From Enterococcus hulanensis (lineage in GTDB: Bacteria; Bacillota; Bacilli; Lactobacillales; Enterococcaceae), in the NCBI RefSeq assembly GCF_005405485.1, contig NZ_BJED01000025.1:1-53693 (forward strand): a DNA stretch of 53,693 nt. The letters run 5' to 3'. Positions within the stretch are counted from its first letter, which is position 1; each line of letters begins with the position of its first letter. Position numbers and translations under genes: made by a program. Positions 8,408-16,454 of this stretch are shown here, piece by piece. The notes below the pieces were generated by a model. It worked only from the letters and a program-made list of their open reading frames with translations. It was not told where the DNA came from and made no database searches.

Positions 8408-8746
8408 TTATTCGTCTAAATCTTGTAAGCCCGTGATTGTTTCGGCTAAGAATTCATCTTTAGGGTAATGCTCGGTTACATACAGCTCCAGCTTATCCAG
8501 CTGCTCTTCTCTTACGATGTAATCAGAAAATAAATGCAGCTTGCGCTCGTAATCTTCCAAGATTTTTTCTGTTCTTTTGATATTATCATAAACCGCCTGC
8601 CGACTCACCTGATATTCCTCGGCAATTTCTCCTAAAGAAAAATCATCAGCGTAATACAACTCCATATAGTTCATCTGCTTTTCTGTTAACAGCGTCGCAT
8701 AGAATTCAAACAACGCGTTCATGCGATTCGTTTTTTCGATCTCCAT
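8408..8746 (-). CDS. ylxM: YlxM/p13-like SRP-associated DNA-binding protein
   Basis: YlxM is a small helix-turn-helix protein conserved next to ffh in Firmicutes and reported to stimulate SRP GTPase activity. The 112-residue product begins [16 protein letters not shown] and carries a sigma-70 region 4-like HTH ([19 protein letters not shown]). The start at 8746 is used because GAGG lies eight bases upstream and it aligns with the Bacillus start. It overlaps the preceding stop as TAATG. A longer frame beginning at 8770 is unlikely. Confidence 0.92.
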   Translation of the reverse strand: MEIEKTNRMNALFEFYATLLTEKQMNYMELYYADDFSLGEIAEEYQVSRQAVYDNIKRTEKILEDYERKLHLFSDYIVREEQLDKLELYVTEHYPKDEFLAETITGLQDLDE

Positions 8747-9207
8747 TACGTCATCCTCATTTCTTGCCAATTTTCTTCAGAATAAACGGGTAATCCCTGT
8801 TGGATAAAATACGCGGTTGCCACACCCGCTCCTTTGATTCGCGTACCGGAGAAGCTGCCATCATAGATTAAGCTGCTGCCGCAGGACGGGCTTCTTTCCT
8901 TTAGAACCAAGCCTGTAATCTGCAAATCGCGCAATTCTTCGTAGGCTTTGATTGCCCCTTGCTTAAAGGCTTCAGTCAAATCATTTCCTGCATTGTCCAA
9001 AACCCGTGCTTTGCCCTGCCACACATCAAAACCATCGCCGCCTTGTATCTCTGCAGGATGCCGTGGTGTTGGCAGTCCGCCTAAAACTTCTGGACAAACC
9101 ATGATTGCTTGACCTGCTGACACCAAATGCTTCAGCTCTGTGATTTCATTTGATCCACCGTCATAACGACAAGCTATGCCGCCTAAACAAGCACTAATTC
9201 CCAACAT
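8746..9207 (-). CDS. DUF523 family protein
   Basis: This 153-residue protein matches DUF523. It has the N-terminal [15 protein letters not shown], then [17 protein letters not shown], and the cysteine motif [10 protein letters not shown]. These conserved cysteines are probably metal- or cofactor-binding, but no activity is established. The start at 9207 has GGGAGAA eight bases upstream; an earlier in-frame codon at 9261 adds non-conserved residues. It is the first gene of the unit with ylxM and ffh, with a TATAAT -10 box at 9260-9265. Confidence 0.87.
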   Translation of the reverse strand: MLGISACLGGIACRYDGGSNEITELKHLVSAGQAIMVCPEVLGGLPTPRHPAEIQGGDGFDVWQGKARVLDNAGNDLTEAFKQGAIKAYEELRDLQITGLVLKERSPSCGSSLIYDGSFSGTRIKGAGVATAYFIQQGLPVYSEENWQEMRMT

Positions 9208-9259
9208 CGTTATTTCTCCCATCAAATTAATAGAAAATAGGTGACAAAACTGCCTTCCC

Positions 9260-9265
9260 ATTATA
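9260..9265 (-). promoter_or_regulatory. -10 box for the DUF523-ylxM-ffh unit
   Basis: A perfect TATAAT stands on the minus strand 53 bases before the DUF523 start. The -35 region is weak (TTTCCA-like at 17-18 bases), so only the -10 is claimed. Confidence 0.5.
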
Positions 9266-9329
9266 CCATTTATTCAGGTATGGAAATAGTCTTTCACAAA
9301 TGAAAAGTTTTTTAAAAAAGGAGACCCTT

Positions 9330-10025
9330 ATGAAACGTGTATTAGTCGTAGACGATGAGCTTTCGATCGTAAAGCTGCTAAGCTTTAATTTAGAAAAAGA
9401 AGGTTATGCTGTCACTACCGCCGAAGACGGAAAAGAAGGCTATGAGCTGGCCTTGAATGAAAAATTTGATTTTATTATTTTAGACGTGATGCTGCCATCG
9501 ATGGATGGGTTGGAAATCGCGAAAAAATTACGGCAAGAAAAAGTCGACACACCAATTCTAATGCTCACCGCTAAAGACGATGCGATTGACCGCATTTTAG
9601 GGTTGGAGATCGGAGCCGATGATTACTTGACTAAACCGTTCTCTCCTCGAGAAGTATTGGCCCGAATGAAAGCCATCTTCCGGCGAGTGGAGCCGCGCCA
9701 AGAAGTTATCGAACATGAATTTTTAACAGCCGGCGAGATTAAGGCCGATCTTTCTAATTATCAAGTGACTGTACGAGATAAAAAAATCGAATTGACTCCA
9801 AAAGAGTTTGAACTGCTGGTCTACTTTATGAAGCGTAAAGAGCGTGTAATCGATCGCGACACTCTGCTTGATCGAATTTGGCAGTATGATTTTTCTGGGC
9901 AAAGTCGGATCGTGGATGTTCACGTGTCCCATTTACGGGAAAAAATCGAAGTTGATCCCAAGCATCCGCAATACCTGCAGACTGTCCGGGGCTTCGGCTA
10001 TAAATTTCAGGTGCCGGCTCAATGA
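9330..10025 (+). CDS. phoP: Response regulator PhoP/PhoB (OmpR family)
   Basis: This 231-residue regulator has a receiver domain (1-120) with the acidic pair DDE at 8-10, phospho-acceptor Asp52 in FIILDVMLPSMDG and Lys in LTKPFSPRE. The OmpR-type winged helix follows (130-230: LTPKEFELLVYFMKR, VDVHVSHLREKIE, TVRGFGYKF). AAGGAGACCCTT precedes the ATG at 9330; an earlier in-frame ATG at 9300 lacks a site. It overlaps phoR by four bases. With pstS opposite and a PHO box upstream of that gene, phosphate regulation is well supported. Confidence 0.93.
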   Translation: MKRVLVVDDELSIVKLLSFNLEKEGYAVTTAEDGKEGYELALNEKFDFIILDVMLPSMDGLEIAKKLRQEKVDTPILMLTAKDDAIDRILGLEIGADDYLTKPFSPREVLARMKAIFRRVEPRQEVIEHEFLTAGEIKADLSNYQVTVRDKKIELTPKEFELLVYFMKRKERVIDRDTLLDRIWQYDFSGQSRIVDVHVSHLREKIEVDPKHPQYLQTVRGFGYKFQVPAQ

Positions 10026-11758
10026 AACGTAAGCATTTAGACTATCTAATTCCCTTCTTGCTGATTTGTCTGCTCTTTTTTGGCAGCTGGAAATTAGCCA
10101 ATCATTTCTATACAAAAGAATTATTGGAGCAGCAGGAAGAATTTCTGACTAGTAATGGGGAGCTTATGATCCATCGGTTAGACCTAAATCAGCTGGATTC
10201 CAGCAATAACAAACAAGCGATCGAAAGTTTTTCTAAAGAAGCCCATGACCGAATTACATTATTAGATGCAAAAGGAAAAATAATTTTCGACAGCACGGAA
10301 CCGAATCTTACTGGGAATCGTGAAAATAGACCGGAAGTAAAAATAGTTTTAAACAGCAATGATGTTGGTTCATCGGTTCGCTACAGTACAACGCTAAAAA
10401 CGGAATTGCTCTATACTGCTCAGCCGATTCGCTCTGGCGATGAAACGGTCGGAATTTTGCGTGTCGCAAAAAGAACCTCCGCCTTTCAACCTAAAACGCG
10501 GAATTTCCAGCGGACGATTTTTATTATTTTGTTCTTATTTTATGCGTTTATCTATTTGATTATCTGCTATTTGACTTATCAGCGAAATCGACCGATCGAA
10601 ACAGTGCTGCCGGTTTTACAGCGAATGTTGAAGGAACCCGAAAAGAGCAACTATGTCATGCAGGATTCGCCGCAATGGCAGGAGCTGTATCTCACAGTCA
10701 ATCAAATTAGTGAACAGCTGAATGAAACCTATGCGGCCTACACCTCAACCGAGGAGCAATTTTCAACACTCTTTCATGAACTGACTATCGGAGTCTTCAT
10801 TCTTGATACCGAAGGACGCTTCATCATGATCAATCCGGCGATGGAAGAGTTATTACAAATTGGCGGGGCCAATGAGCACTATTATTGGCAAGTGATTGAG
10901 GACAATAAATTTATTCAGTTGATCCAGCAAGTTCTAGTGGATAAAAATCAAGTCCACCAAGAAATTTCAGCCAAACTGCCAAGCTCGATGAATTTAGATA
11001 TTCGTCTGCGGTATATTGAAAATGAAATCAAAGGGGATCAAATCATGGGAACCGTCTATGATCTGACCCATGTTCGCCGCTTGGAAAAAATCCAACGCGA
11101 CTTTGTGGGAAATGTCTCACACGAATTAAAAACACCCGTAACCTCTTTATTAGGTTTTACGGAAACTTTATTGGATGGTGCCAAGGATGATCCAGAATTG
11201 ACCGAAGAATTTTTGAACATTATGCAAAATGATGCGAAGCGTTTGCAGCGATTGATTCAAGATATCATCGAATTATCAAAAGACAGTGATGATCTGGCTG
11301 AGGATCGGCAAACGATCGAACTGAATCATTTTCTTCACCAGCAAATAGGCTTGTACGAACATTTACTGAAGAATAAACAAATCACCGTTGTTGTCGATGG
11401 TGCAGAAAACTGTTTTTATCAAACACGCCTAACATTCTTCCAACCGATCATCAAAAATCTTTTGGAGAACGCGATTCAATATTCACCTGAAGAAAGTCTG
11501 ATCGAGTTAAGCTATCGCCTAACAGAGGAATTGGAAATAACCGTTACCGATCACGGAATTGGGATGTCTCAGAATGATCAAAAACGTATTTTCGAACGCT
11601 TTTATCGCGTAGACAAAGCACGTGCCCGCAACTCTGGCGGAACCGGACTAGGACTTGCGATCGTCAAAGAATACAGCGAGATTCTCGGCGGAACGATTGA
11701 AGTTGAAAGTCATCCAAAACTTGGCTCAACCTTCATTCTTAAATTACCAAACAAATAA
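10022..11758 (+). CDS. phoR: Sensor histidine kinase PhoR
   Basis: This 578-residue kinase has an N-terminal membrane helix (about 10-26), an extracytoplasmic domain of about 130 residues, a second helix (about 166-184), then a PAS-like domain (240-350). The dimerisation motif VSHELKTPVTSLLGF (His367) follows, then the ATPase motifs NLLENAIQYSP, DHGIGM and GGTGLGLAIVKE. Length and layout match Bacillus PhoR. It is coupled to phoP by ATGA. Phosphate specificity is inferred from the partner and from the neighbouring pstS. Confidence 0.93.
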   Translation: MKRKHLDYLIPFLLICLLFFGSWKLANHFYTKELLEQQEEFLTSNGELMIHRLDLNQLDSSNNKQAIESFSKEAHDRITLLDAKGKIIFDSTEPNLTGNRENRPEVKIVLNSNDVGSSVRYSTTLKTELLYTAQPIRSGDETVGILRVAKRTSAFQPKTRNFQRTIFIILFLFYAFIYLIICYLTYQRNRPIETVLPVLQRMLKEPEKSNYVMQDSPQWQELYLTVNQISEQLNETYAAYTSTEEQFSTLFHELTIGVFILDTEGRFIMINPAMEELLQIGGANEHYYWQVIEDNKFIQLIQQVLVDKNQVHQEISAKLPSSMNLDIRLRYIENEIKGDQIMGTVYDLTHVRRLEKIQRDFVGNVSHELKTPVTSLLGFTETLLDGAKDDPELTEEFLNIMQNDAKRLQRLIQDIIELSKDSDDLAEDRQTIELNHFLHQQIGLYEHLLKNKQITVVVDGAENCFYQTRLTFFQPIIKNLLENAIQYSPEESLIELSYRLTEELEITVTDHGIGMSQNDQKRIFERFYRVDKARARNSGGTGLGLAIVKEYSEILGGTIEVESHPKLGSTFILKLPNK

Positions 11759-11790
11759 GGATCGCGGAATAATCCGCGATCCTTTTTTTA
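11759..11790 (+). terminator. Rho-independent terminator of phoPR
   Basis: GGATCGCGGA and TCCGCGATCC pair around ATAA and are followed by seven T on the plus strand, directly after the phoR stop. Confidence 0.93.
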
Positions 11791-11836
11791 TTTAGGGAAG
11801 CTGTTGATTTGTCTTCAATCACTCCTGTGAAGCTGT

Positions 11837-12712
11837 TTATTTCACTGTGCCGTCAACAGAGCGTTCAACTTTCATTGAAGTAATTGGCAAGTAGCCCAAT
11901 TCTTTGACTGGACCTGACTGGATGTCATCGCTGGTCATGTATTTCAAGAAATCGGCTAATGCCTTTTCTGGTTTGCCATTTGTATACATATGCTCGTAAG
12001 ACCAGATAGGCCATTTGTTAGTAGTGATATTTTTGTCGTTAGCTGTTACACCATCTAATTGCAGTGCTTGCAGACTATCATCAACGTAAGATAAAGCAAG
12101 GTAGCTGATTGCACCTGGAGTCTGCGCCACGATTTTTTTCACCGTACCCGATGAATCCTGTTCTTGTGACTGAATCGGTTCTTTACCGTCTAATCCCCAT
12201 TTTTCGAAGGTCGCGCGTGTTCCGCTGCCTGATGCCCGGTTCACTACTTGGATCTCTTCGTCTTTTCCGCCAAGCTCTTTCCAATTCTTGATTTTTCCTG
12301 TAAAGATATCGATTAATTGTTGTTTGCTGACATCTTTCACACCTACATCTTTATTTACAACTGGGACAAAGCCAACTACTGCGACTTTATGATCCACTAA
12401 TTTACTAGCGTCCACGCCGTCTTTTTCTTCAGCAAATACATCGGAGTTGCCGATTTCTACCGAACCGCTCTCAACTTGGCTCAAGCCTGTACCGCTTCCG
12501 CCGCCTTGAACAGAGATTTGAACGTTGGGATGATCTTGAGTATAGCTTTCTTGCGCCGCATCAACTAACGGCTGCAAAGCGGTCGAACCTACTGCTGTAA
12601 TTTTCGCTGTATCCTCTTTAGCTGAGCTGGGATCCTTTGTTGCATTGCCGGTACCGCACCCAGCTAGGATAATCCCTGAAAATGCTAATGCTAAAATAAT
12701 TTTCTTCATCAT
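11837..12712 (-). CDS. pstS: Phosphate ABC transporter substrate-binding lipoprotein PstS
   Basis: PstS captures extracellular phosphate for the PstCAB importer. The 291-residue protein has a lipoprotein signal peptide ending LAGC, with Cys19 the lipidated residue. The phosphate-binding features are VGSTALQPL, GGGSGTGLSQVESG and NRASGSGTRATFEKWG. AGGAG lies five bases before the ATG at 12712; a second ATG at 12709 is equally possible. The transporter genes pstCAB are not nearby, so PstS is encoded alone. The upstream PHO box marks it as a PhoP target. Confidence 0.94.
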   Translation of the reverse strand: MMKKIILALAFSGIILAGCGTGNATKDPSSAKEDTAKITAVGSTALQPLVDAAQESYTQDHPNVQISVQGGGSGTGLSQVESGSVEIGNSDVFAEEKDGVDASKLVDHKVAVVGFVPVVNKDVGVKDVSKQQLIDIFTGKIKNWKELGGKDEEIQVVNRASGSGTRATFEKWGLDGKEPIQSQEQDSSGTVKKIVAQTPGAISYLALSYVDDSLQALQLDGVTANDKNITTNKWPIWSYEHMYTNGKPEKALADFLKYMTSDDIQSGPVKELGYLPITSMKVERSVDGTVK

Positions 12713-12810
12713 GTACACTCCTTATAATAGATCATGCTTTTTTGAGAAATCGACGCAATCCATTGGGCCGCCTCTCATATCTTTAGTACATGGTTACTTT
12801 ACCAATGGAA

Positions 12811-12870
12811 AGTAAATATCCTGTTGAATGCATGTAAACGATCGGTAAAGAACTGTAAATGTTTGGTAAA
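12811..12870 (-). promoter_or_regulatory. PHO box (PhoP binding repeats) upstream of pstS
   Basis: Six direct repeats of TTTACA-like half-sites run on the minus strand: AGTAAA 12811, TGTTGA 12822, TGTAAA 12833, GGTAAA 12844, TGTAAA 12854 and GGTAAA 12865, all given as plus-strand sequence. The spacing is 11, 11, 11, 10 and 11 bases. Repeats of this sequence at one helical turn are the Gram-positive PhoP recognition pattern. They point towards pstS. Confidence 0.85.
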
Positions 12871-12950
12871 GACATATTAGCTTACTTTTTATTAGTTTTG
12901 ATGTACAATACCTTTGCAATGAAAATTACAAATGAGAGAAGCGAATAAAG

Positions 12951-13151
12951 ATGTTAGTGATTACCTATGAACTAAACGACTCTGAAAAAGAAAAAACGTA
13001 TCCTAGTGCCAATGATTTTGTTGCGGCACAGTTAAAAGAGGTTCCTGATCTGCCAGATTATTATCATGTAGTGAGAGCAACTATTGATGGTAAAGAAGTC
13101 GACTTGACTGAAAAGACCATCAGCGGTCTTTTCAACTACTTAAATAACTAA
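12951..13151 (+). CDS. Small conserved protein, DUF4649-like
   Basis: This 66-residue acidic protein starts MLVITYELNDSEKEKTYPS and contains FVAAQLKEVPDLPDYYHVV and a DGKEVDLT segment. Size and pattern resemble DUF4649 proteins of Lactobacillales, which have no known function; that assignment is from memory. A GAGAGAAG site precedes the ATG and a strong terminator follows, so it is a real monocistronic gene. A plausible promoter (TTACTT, 16 bases, TACAAT) ends about 40 bases upstream. Confidence 0.72.
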   Translation: MLVITYELNDSEKEKTYPSANDFVAAQLKEVPDLPDYYHVVRATIDGKEVDLTEKTISGLFNYLNN

Positions 13152-13194
13152 AAAAGAAACGATCAAATCTTTTTCGATTTGATCGTTTCTTTTT
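13151..13194. terminator. Bidirectional terminator
   Basis: A perfect 19-bp stem (13151-13169 with 13176-13194) has A-rich and T-rich flanks on both strands. It separates the DUF4649-like gene from the convergent aminotransferase gene. Confidence 0.93.
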
Positions 13195-14359
13195 AATTTT
13201 CTACATATGCTGCTAAGCGGTTCATTGCTTCGACTAAATTTTCCATTGAAGCCGCATAACTGATTCGAACATAGCCTTCACCTTCTCGGCCAAAGGCGAT
13301 TCCCGGAATAATTGCTAATTGATTTTTTTCGGCAAGGTCAATACAGAAAGTCATCGAATCTTGTTCAAGACCTGCCGGTATTTTTGCAAAGATGTAAAAT
13401 GCACCAGAAGGTCGTGCTACTTCAAAGCCTAGTTTCGTCATGGCTTGATAGACATAATCACGGCGTTCTCGATACTCTTCTCTCATTATTTCAGCGTCAG
13501 AAATCCCTTGTACTAAGGCACGAACTGCAGCCTTTTGGGAAATCGTCGAAGCCGCTGTTACCAAATATTGATGGACTTTGATGATCTGCTCAGTTAATTC
13601 CGCCGGTGCGAAGATAAAGCCGATGCGCCAGCCGGTCATGGCATGAGATTTTGACAAGCCATTAATTAAAATCGTTTGTTCCCGTAAATATTTTCCGAAT
13701 GAAACATGCTTCGTCTCATAATTCAGCTCACTATAAATTTCATCGCTGATTACAAAAATCGGATATTTTTTCAACGTCTCGCTCAACGCAGAAACTTCTG
13801 CTTCATTGTAAGCCACACCCGTTGGATTGGATGGCGATGTGATAATGATTGCTTTGACCTTATCCCCATGCTCTGCCATCGCCTGATCGATTTGTTCCGG
13901 TGTTAAGACAAAACCAGTTTCCCGAGTATCGATATAAACAGGCTCAGCACCCGCCAATAAAATCAGCGGTTCATATCCTGGATACGTTGGTGCCGGCAGC
14001 AATACTTTATCCCCTGCCTCTAAAATGGCTAACAAACTAGCCGACAGCGCTTCGGTTGCTCCTACGGTCACCAAAACTTCGGTCGTCGGTTCATAATTCA
14101 CTGTATATTTCTCAGATAAAAAACGGCTCGCTGCTTCTCGAACATCGATCAAACCAGACATGCCGGTATAATGGCTGAAATTATCCTTGATCGCTTGCTG
14201 CCCTGCTTCTTTGACGTGCTCGGGGGTATTAAAATCCGGCTCGCCTAATGTCAGCTTCAGCATATTAGGAATTCCAGAGACTTTTTCATCAAATTGACGA
14301 ATCAATGAGACGGCGATTTCATAAACATTTTTGTTAAATCGATCTTGCAATTTATTCAT
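13193..14359 (-). CDS. PLP-dependent aminotransferase, class I
   Basis: This 388-residue fold-type I aminotransferase resembles the aromatic aminotransferase (AraT) and PatA group of Lactobacillales and Bacillus. Conserved parts are LTLGEPDFNTPEHV, HYTGMSGL, the PAPTYPGYEP segment, SPSNPTGVAY, SDEIYSELNY, the PLP lysine in NGLSKSHAMTGWRIGF, and the C-terminal arginine in GYVRISYA. It transfers amino groups between amino acids and 2-oxo acids in the cytosol. The exact substrate (aromatic amino acids or N-acetyl-diaminopimelate) cannot be decided from the sequence. GGAGGGG precedes the ATG. Confidence 0.88.
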   Translation of the reverse strand: MNKLQDRFNKNVYEIAVSLIRQFDEKVSGIPNMLKLTLGEPDFNTPEHVKEAGQQAIKDNFSHYTGMSGLIDVREAASRFLSEKYTVNYEPTTEVLVTVGATEALSASLLAILEAGDKVLLPAPTYPGYEPLILLAGAEPVYIDTRETGFVLTPEQIDQAMAEHGDKVKAIIITSPSNPTGVAYNEAEVSALSETLKKYPIFVISDEIYSELNYETKHVSFGKYLREQTILINGLSKSHAMTGWRIGFIFAPAELTEQIIKVHQYLVTAASTISQKAAVRALVQGISDAEIMREEYRERRDYVYQAMTKLGFEVARPSGAFYIFAKIPAGLEQDSMTFCIDLAEKNQLAIIPGIAFGREGEGYVRISYAASMENLVEAMNRLAAYVEN

Positions 14360-14650
14360 ATAACCCCTCCATTTTTAATCATATTATCACAATCTCTCAG
14401 ATAGTAAAGAAAAAATATCTCCTGTCTATTTGCTTAGTAATCGCTATCTTAGCCAAATTCCCGTTGATTTCTGCTATTGATTTATTTTTACTTTCTGAAT
14501 TTTTAAAGATTTTTATTGGATTTCTTTCTTTTTTAAACTCGCAAATTTTACTTTCGGAAGAAAAAATTTAGCTCTAAACAGATAATGTTTTGTTGATAGC
14601 AGCATAAAAGAACTTTCATTATCAATCGTATTTTTTACTTTTATATTGCT
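14360..14650. other. AT-rich intergenic region
   Basis: This spacer between divergent genes is very T- and A-rich. I see no gene in it. A GATAAT element preceded by TG near 14385 may be the aminotransferase -10 box. Confidence 0.4.
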
Positions 14651-14679
14651 TTGACCATTCTTCAATCATAAAATAACTA
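14651..14679 (+). promoter_or_regulatory. Promoter of the small membrane protein gene
   Basis: TTGACC (14651-14656) and TAACTA (14674-14679) are separated by 17 bases, 13 bases before an AAGGAGG site. Confidence 0.6.
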
Positions 14680-14707
14680 TAGAAAATTATTTAAGGAGGT
14701 TTTTTCG

Positions 14708-15091
14708 CTGAATAGGAAAAGAATCATGCAAAGTCCCTTTATTTTCTTTTTGATTCCCTATGTCCATCTTTCATTGGCAATTGATTACCTCTTTGACTCG
14801 ATTATAGGAATTTTTCTATTTTTAATTCTTACGGTGATTATCGGGTTTTATGCTAAAATAACGCAACAGATTTCCTTGCTGATCATTGGAAATATCATCA
14901 ATATATTATTGAGCAGTCTGCTAATCATTTTTAAAAGTCCTTTGATTACTCTGTACCATACATCTTCGCCCTTCACAGCAGCCGTCCCCTTGATCGCACT
15001 ATTTCTAATTACACAGCTGACTGGTATTTTTTGGGGCTACGCGTTCCACAAAGAAGCAGCACTTTCAATTGATAAAGAAAAAGAAAATTAA
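14708..15091 (+). CDS. Small multi-pass membrane protein with a likely CTG start
   Basis: The product is about 127 residues with four hydrophobic helices (IFFLIPYVHLSL, IIGIFLFLILTVIIGFY, ISLLIIGNIINILLSSLLII, AVPLIALFLITQLTGIF). I do not recognise a family. The perfect AAGGAGG at 14693-14699 is eight bases from an in-frame CTG at 14708, while the first ATG (14726) is 26 bases away. Starting at CTG adds a basic NRKRI leader, as expected before a first membrane helix. A promoter and a bidirectional terminator frame the gene. Confidence 0.6.
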   Translation: MNRKRIMQSPFIFFLIPYVHLSLAIDYLFDSIIGIFLFLILTVIIGFYAKITQQISLLIIGNIINILLSSLLIIFKSPLITLYHTSSPFTAAVPLIALFLITQLTGIFWGYAFHKEAALSIDKEKEN

Positions 15092-15127
15092 AAATCTTCG
15101 GATCGTTAAATTGATCCGAAGATTTTT
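15090..15127. terminator. Bidirectional terminator
   Basis: AAAAATCTTCGGATC (15090-15104) pairs with 15113-15127. It serves the small membrane gene and the convergent AraC-type gene. Confidence 0.9.
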
Positions 15128-16028
15128 ATTTGTTATTTGTCGGTTTGATCCATATTTCGATTTTTGGATCATTGGTCACATTTACATATTTCTGAATCAA
15201 AAATGGTTCCATCTCTTCCATTCCGATGTCATGTTTTTGCAGCCACGTTCCAAAAAAATAGTTGTTTGCTTTATACAAAGCATCTTCTACTAAATACTTA
15301 AAATTCTCCGCCTCAAATGTGCAGACATAAAAATCACCAGACTCTAGACAAAATTGATCAAACCCAGCGGCTTCACTGCTATTAGATAGACCGCCTACAA
15401 AATATTGAACTTTACCCGGTGTGGCATCGGTCGTAAAATAATCAACTTCAAGTCCATCTTCCGTCAAATTGGGAATCGTGTCTTTCTTCTCATGAAATTC
15501 ATCCCACAATTCAATCAGTGTGTTCACACCAGCAGTATTCATTTCTCTCGCATCTACTTGTCGTGAAATACCGGTGTAATATTCTTTTTTCTCAAGTTTC
15601 CGCTGGTTTATTTCCAACACCATATCATCAACCATCAGCGGCACGCCCTCATCCACCAGCGTGTAATAAATCGACAAATCCGGCTTCAAAAAATCCGTTA
15701 GCAAGATTTTACTTTTACGATACACATCAGGCGTGATTCCATAAATTTCTTTAAAGGCCTTAGTAAACGTTTCGTGACTATTAAAACCGTACTCCAGCGC
15801 AATATCTGCGATTCTTCGATCAGTCGATCTCAATAAAGGTTTCGCATTTGCAACTCTTCTAGCCTTGATATACTCATTCACTGTTTTTCCAACCAAACGG
15901 CTAAATAATTTTTGAAAATAGTACAGCGACAAATAGGAAACTTTTGCCAAGTCTTCAATCGTTAATTCTTCTTTGATGTGCTCTTCAATATGGTCTACTG
16001 ATTTTTGGATAGCTTCCCAAGCATGCAT
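15126..16028 (-). CDS. AraC family regulator with GyrI-like effector domain
   Basis: This 300-residue protein has an N-terminal AraC/XylS DNA-binding domain with two HTH units (LTIEDLAKVSYLSLYYFQKLFS and RIADIALEYGFNSHETFTKAF, then GITPDVYRK). A C-terminal domain of about 160 residues resembles GyrI/Rob effector-binding folds. This resembles SoxS/Rob-like regulators that sense hydrophobic drugs. The ATG at 16028 has AGGAG eight bases upstream and is preferred over the GTG at 16037. No target gene is adjacent, so its regulon is unknown. Confidence 0.85.
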   Translation of the reverse strand: MHAWEAIQKSVDHIEEHIKEELTIEDLAKVSYLSLYYFQKLFSRLVGKTVNEYIKARRVANAKPLLRSTDRRIADIALEYGFNSHETFTKAFKEIYGITPDVYRKSKILLTDFLKPDLSIYYTLVDEGVPLMVDDMVLEINQRKLEKKEYYTGISRQVDAREMNTAGVNTLIELWDEFHEKKDTIPNLTEDGLEVDYFTTDATPGKVQYFVGGLSNSSEAAGFDQFCLESGDFYVCTFEAENFKYLVEDALYKANNYFFGTWLQKHDIGMEEMEPFLIQKYVNVTNDPKIEIWIKPTNNK

Positions 16029-16115
16029 TTTACTCACTCCTCACTCGATTACCTTTTTCCTTTATAATAAAAGTTTAGCATAAGAGTAAAATACAAGCTT
16101 GTTCGCTAGTGCCGT

Positions 16116-16304
16116 TTATAATTTATTCAATTCTTCGGCTGGTGTGATGACTGGTTTCCCCTCTTTGTCTAATAACGGCGTTAACCCGCCAGCATAACCA
16201 ACTTTGTTAAACATGTAGTTCACACCCGTTTCACGATCAACAAAGACCATGATTGCGTCCAATTTCCCTTGAGAATACACCCTTACAAAACGTTCTTTTG
16301 CCAT
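16116..16304 (-). CDS. Small conserved protein, DUF6440-like
   Basis: This 62-residue protein begins MAKERFVRVYSQGKLDAIMVFVD and continues with ETGVNYMFNKVGYAGGLTPLLD, which matches my memory of DUF6440 proteins of Firmicutes. Their function is unknown. The ATG at 16304 is chosen because GAAAGGAAAA lies just upstream; the frame continues further but without a site. It is probably monocistronic. Confidence 0.75.
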   Translation of the reverse strand: MAKERFVRVYSQGKLDAIMVFVDRETGVNYMFNKVGYAGGLTPLLDKEGKPVITPAEELNKL

Positions 16305-16419
16305 TTTTCTTTCCTTCTTTCCTTTTTTTATAGCGTTTTCATTGAAACTAAATCTAGCGTAGCACAACCGACTCAACCAAACAATTAATTTTTGTCATTT
16401 TTCTTCAACAAATCACAAA

Positions 16420-16449
16420 AAAAGAAATCTTTTTGCAAAGATTTCTTTT
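16420..16449 (-). terminator. Terminator of the MerR/ABC operon
   Basis: AAAAGAAATCTTT pairs with 16437-16449, followed by a T run on the minus strand, six bases after the MerR-type gene. Confidence 0.8.
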
Positions 16450-16454
16450 AATCC

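Noticed and set aside
8747-8770. Longer start for ylxM at 8770
   Set aside because: It would lie inside the DUF523 coding end, lacks a ribosome binding site, and adds residues absent from family members.
12833-12848. Possible catabolite-responsive element (TGTAAACG...) upstream of pstS
   Set aside because: Only half of the cre consensus matches. The sequence is better explained as PHO box half-sites with fixed 11-base spacing.
15518-15736. Plus-strand open frame opposite the AraC-type gene
   Set aside because: It is the shadow of a well-supported gene, has no ribosome binding site, and its proline-rich product has no recognisable features.
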